A stretch of DNA of 64,000 nucleotides from Aquabacterium sp. CECT 9606 (GTDB lineage Bacteria; Pseudomonadota; Gammaproteobacteria; Burkholderiales; Burkholderiaceae_C), in contig NZ_CAKKNB010000004.1 in the NCBI RefSeq assembly GCF_918741295.1, forward strand, positions 607,830-671,829. Reading direction: 5' to 3'. Positions 63,102 to 64,000 of this stretch are shown here, piece after piece. Made by a program: the position numbers and the translations under genes. The number at the start of each line of letters is the position of its first letter. The first letter of the stretch is position 1. The notes under the pieces were generated by a model. The model worked only from the letters and a program-made list of their open reading frames with translations. It was not told the DNA's origin and ran no database searches.

Positions 63102-63983
63102 CTAAAACTGTGCCATCAAGTACCTTTTCACCATTTGGGCGGTTTGAAGAGGTGTTTCCTGCATGAAACAGTGCCCGCCCGGAGTTTGAATGTCACTGAC
63201 GTGCGGATTAATGGCTTTCCACTGTTGCACGGATGCCGCGATGAATGGAAATGTCTGGTCGGCATGAATCACCTGAACCGGGGTTTTGATTCCGTTCAGG
63301 GCGCCCCACAAGCCATCAGCAACGGAGCTGAAAACCTCGGACTCCCTTTGCGGTGAGCATTTCAGTTCCATGCCGCCCTCGGCCGACGGGCGCAATGCGT
63401 GGTCAACGAAGGCTTGCAGGGCCGGCCCCGTCCAGTTTTTGTAAACGCCCCGGCCTTGCAGGGCTGCGAAAGCAGCGGCTTTGTCTGGCCAATGGTGTCG
63501 GCGGGCGCGCGCTTTGCGGGCCAGTTCGCTGTGGCTGGCCAGCCCCGTCCACTGGGCCATTTGGGCGGCCCACAGCATGGGCGCGGGCATGATCACCGGG
63601 TCCAGCAACACGGCCCGTTCGAACAAACCCGGGTGCTGGGCCAGGGTCAGGCTGGTCAACACGCCACCAAAGCTGTGCCCCACGGCATATCGGCGCACCT
63701 GCTTGTACAAGGGCAAATGGGCGTTCATGGCCTCGACGGCCAGTTCGGCGCTGCGGTTCCATCCCACGAAGTGGCCGCCATGGTCGCTGTCACCGTGGCC
63801 CTGGGCATCGCTCAGCCACAGGTCGAAATCGGGCGCCAGTTCGGCCAGCAAAGGCTCGTAGGCGCGCCCGCAAAAACCATTGCCGTGGATGAAGTGCAGC
63901 AGCGGCTTGCCGGTGGGCCGGGTGTGCCAGCCTCGCAAAGCAAACCCTTCTCGACCGGTGTAAACCCAAGGAATCAACTGCAT
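63102..63983 (-). CDS. Alpha/beta-hydrolase upstream of the NRPS-PKS gene
   Basis: A 293-residue alpha/beta-hydrolase with an intact nucleophile elbow (YAVGHSFGGVLTSL), oxyanion segment LHFIHGNGFCGRAYEP, Asp region LLDPVIMPAP and VQVIHADQTFPF, and C-terminal His in TPGGHCFMQET. No signal peptide. It lies on the same strand, about 120 bases ahead of the NRPS-PKS start, and may share its transcript. With no thioesterase domain in the megasynthase, this is the best candidate with a complete catalytic triad for product release, or it may be an unrelated esterase. Confidence 0.85.
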   Translation of the reverse strand: MQLIPWVYTGREGFALRGWHTRPTGKPLLHFIHGNGFCGRAYEPLLAELAPDFDLWLSDAQGHGDSDHGGHFVGWNRSAELAVEAMNAHLPLYKQVRRYAVGHSFGGVLTSLTLAQHPGLFERAVLLDPVIMPAPMLWAAQMAQWTGLASHSELARKARARRHHWPDKAAAFAALQGRGVYKNWTGPALQAFVDHALRPSAEGGMELKCSPQRESEVFSSVADGLWGALNGIKTPVQVIHADQTFPFIAASVQQWKAINPHVSDIQTPGGHCFMQETPLQTAQMVKRYLMAQF

Positions 63984-64000
63984 GTGAACTTGGCAAAGGT

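Overview
The window is a gene-dense, GC-rich chromosomal segment of a betaproteobacterium, most likely a member of the Burkholderiales (Comamonadaceae/Sphaerotilaceae type). This is inferred from the gene families and their style: an exosortase B locus with epsD and epsI, a class I fbp, a prfB with programmed frameshift, the tRNA-Ala/Glu/Asp array after gltX, and heavy use of ATGA/GTGA stop-start overlaps. No integrase, transposase, CRISPR array or rRNA gene was seen.

Layout. 1-1800: 3' end of gltX, then a tandem duplication of a tRNA-Ala(GGC)/Glu(UUC)/Asp(GUC) trio with a promoter and a terminator. 1802-3776: a divergent AraC-type regulator and NmrA-type oxidoreductase pair. 3833-22142: the first highlight, a large indole-metabolism cluster. 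It holds a ScyD/ScyE-like secreted protein, a ScyC-like two-domain protein, a DsbA/FrnE-type oxidoreductase, all six ebo genes (D, E, C, then A, B, F), a PrnB-like haem enzyme, a flavin monooxygenase, and a tryptophan gene set (trpE, G, D, C and the convergent trpB, A) that lacks trpF. trpBA is preceded by a probable Trp-codon attenuator leader. The combination resembles the cyanobacterial scytonemin locus, but scyA and scyB are absent from the window and a pyrrolnitrin-type PrnB homologue and a monooxygenase are present instead.

22455-44453 is mostly housekeeping: an ogt-EamA transporter-MaoC operon, phosphomannomutase/phosphoglucomutase, waaA, a PEP-CTERM protein with epsD/xrtB/epsI, a two-gene chromate transporter with a thioesterase, a PAS/GAF/GGDEF/EAL protein, prfB, pepN, fbp, tRNA-Thr, a short signal peptidase I, and a DUF47-Pit phosphate pair.

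44541-63983 is the second highlight. It contains a small hypothetical gene, an OsmC protein, an Sfp-type phosphopantetheinyl transferase, a CocE/NonD hydrolase with a cupin-like protein, and a 12.4-kb NRPS-PKS gene flanked by three alpha/beta-hydrolase genes. My domain reading of the megasynthase is A(Pro-like code)-T-KS-AT(malonyl)-T-aminotransferase-C-A(Ser code)-T-C-degenerate A-T, with no thioesterase. The transferase would activate the carrier domains, and the hydrolases are candidates for release or editing.

All family assignments come from reading motifs. No database search was run, and comparisons with ScyC, PrnB and specificity codes rest on recalled family knowledge.
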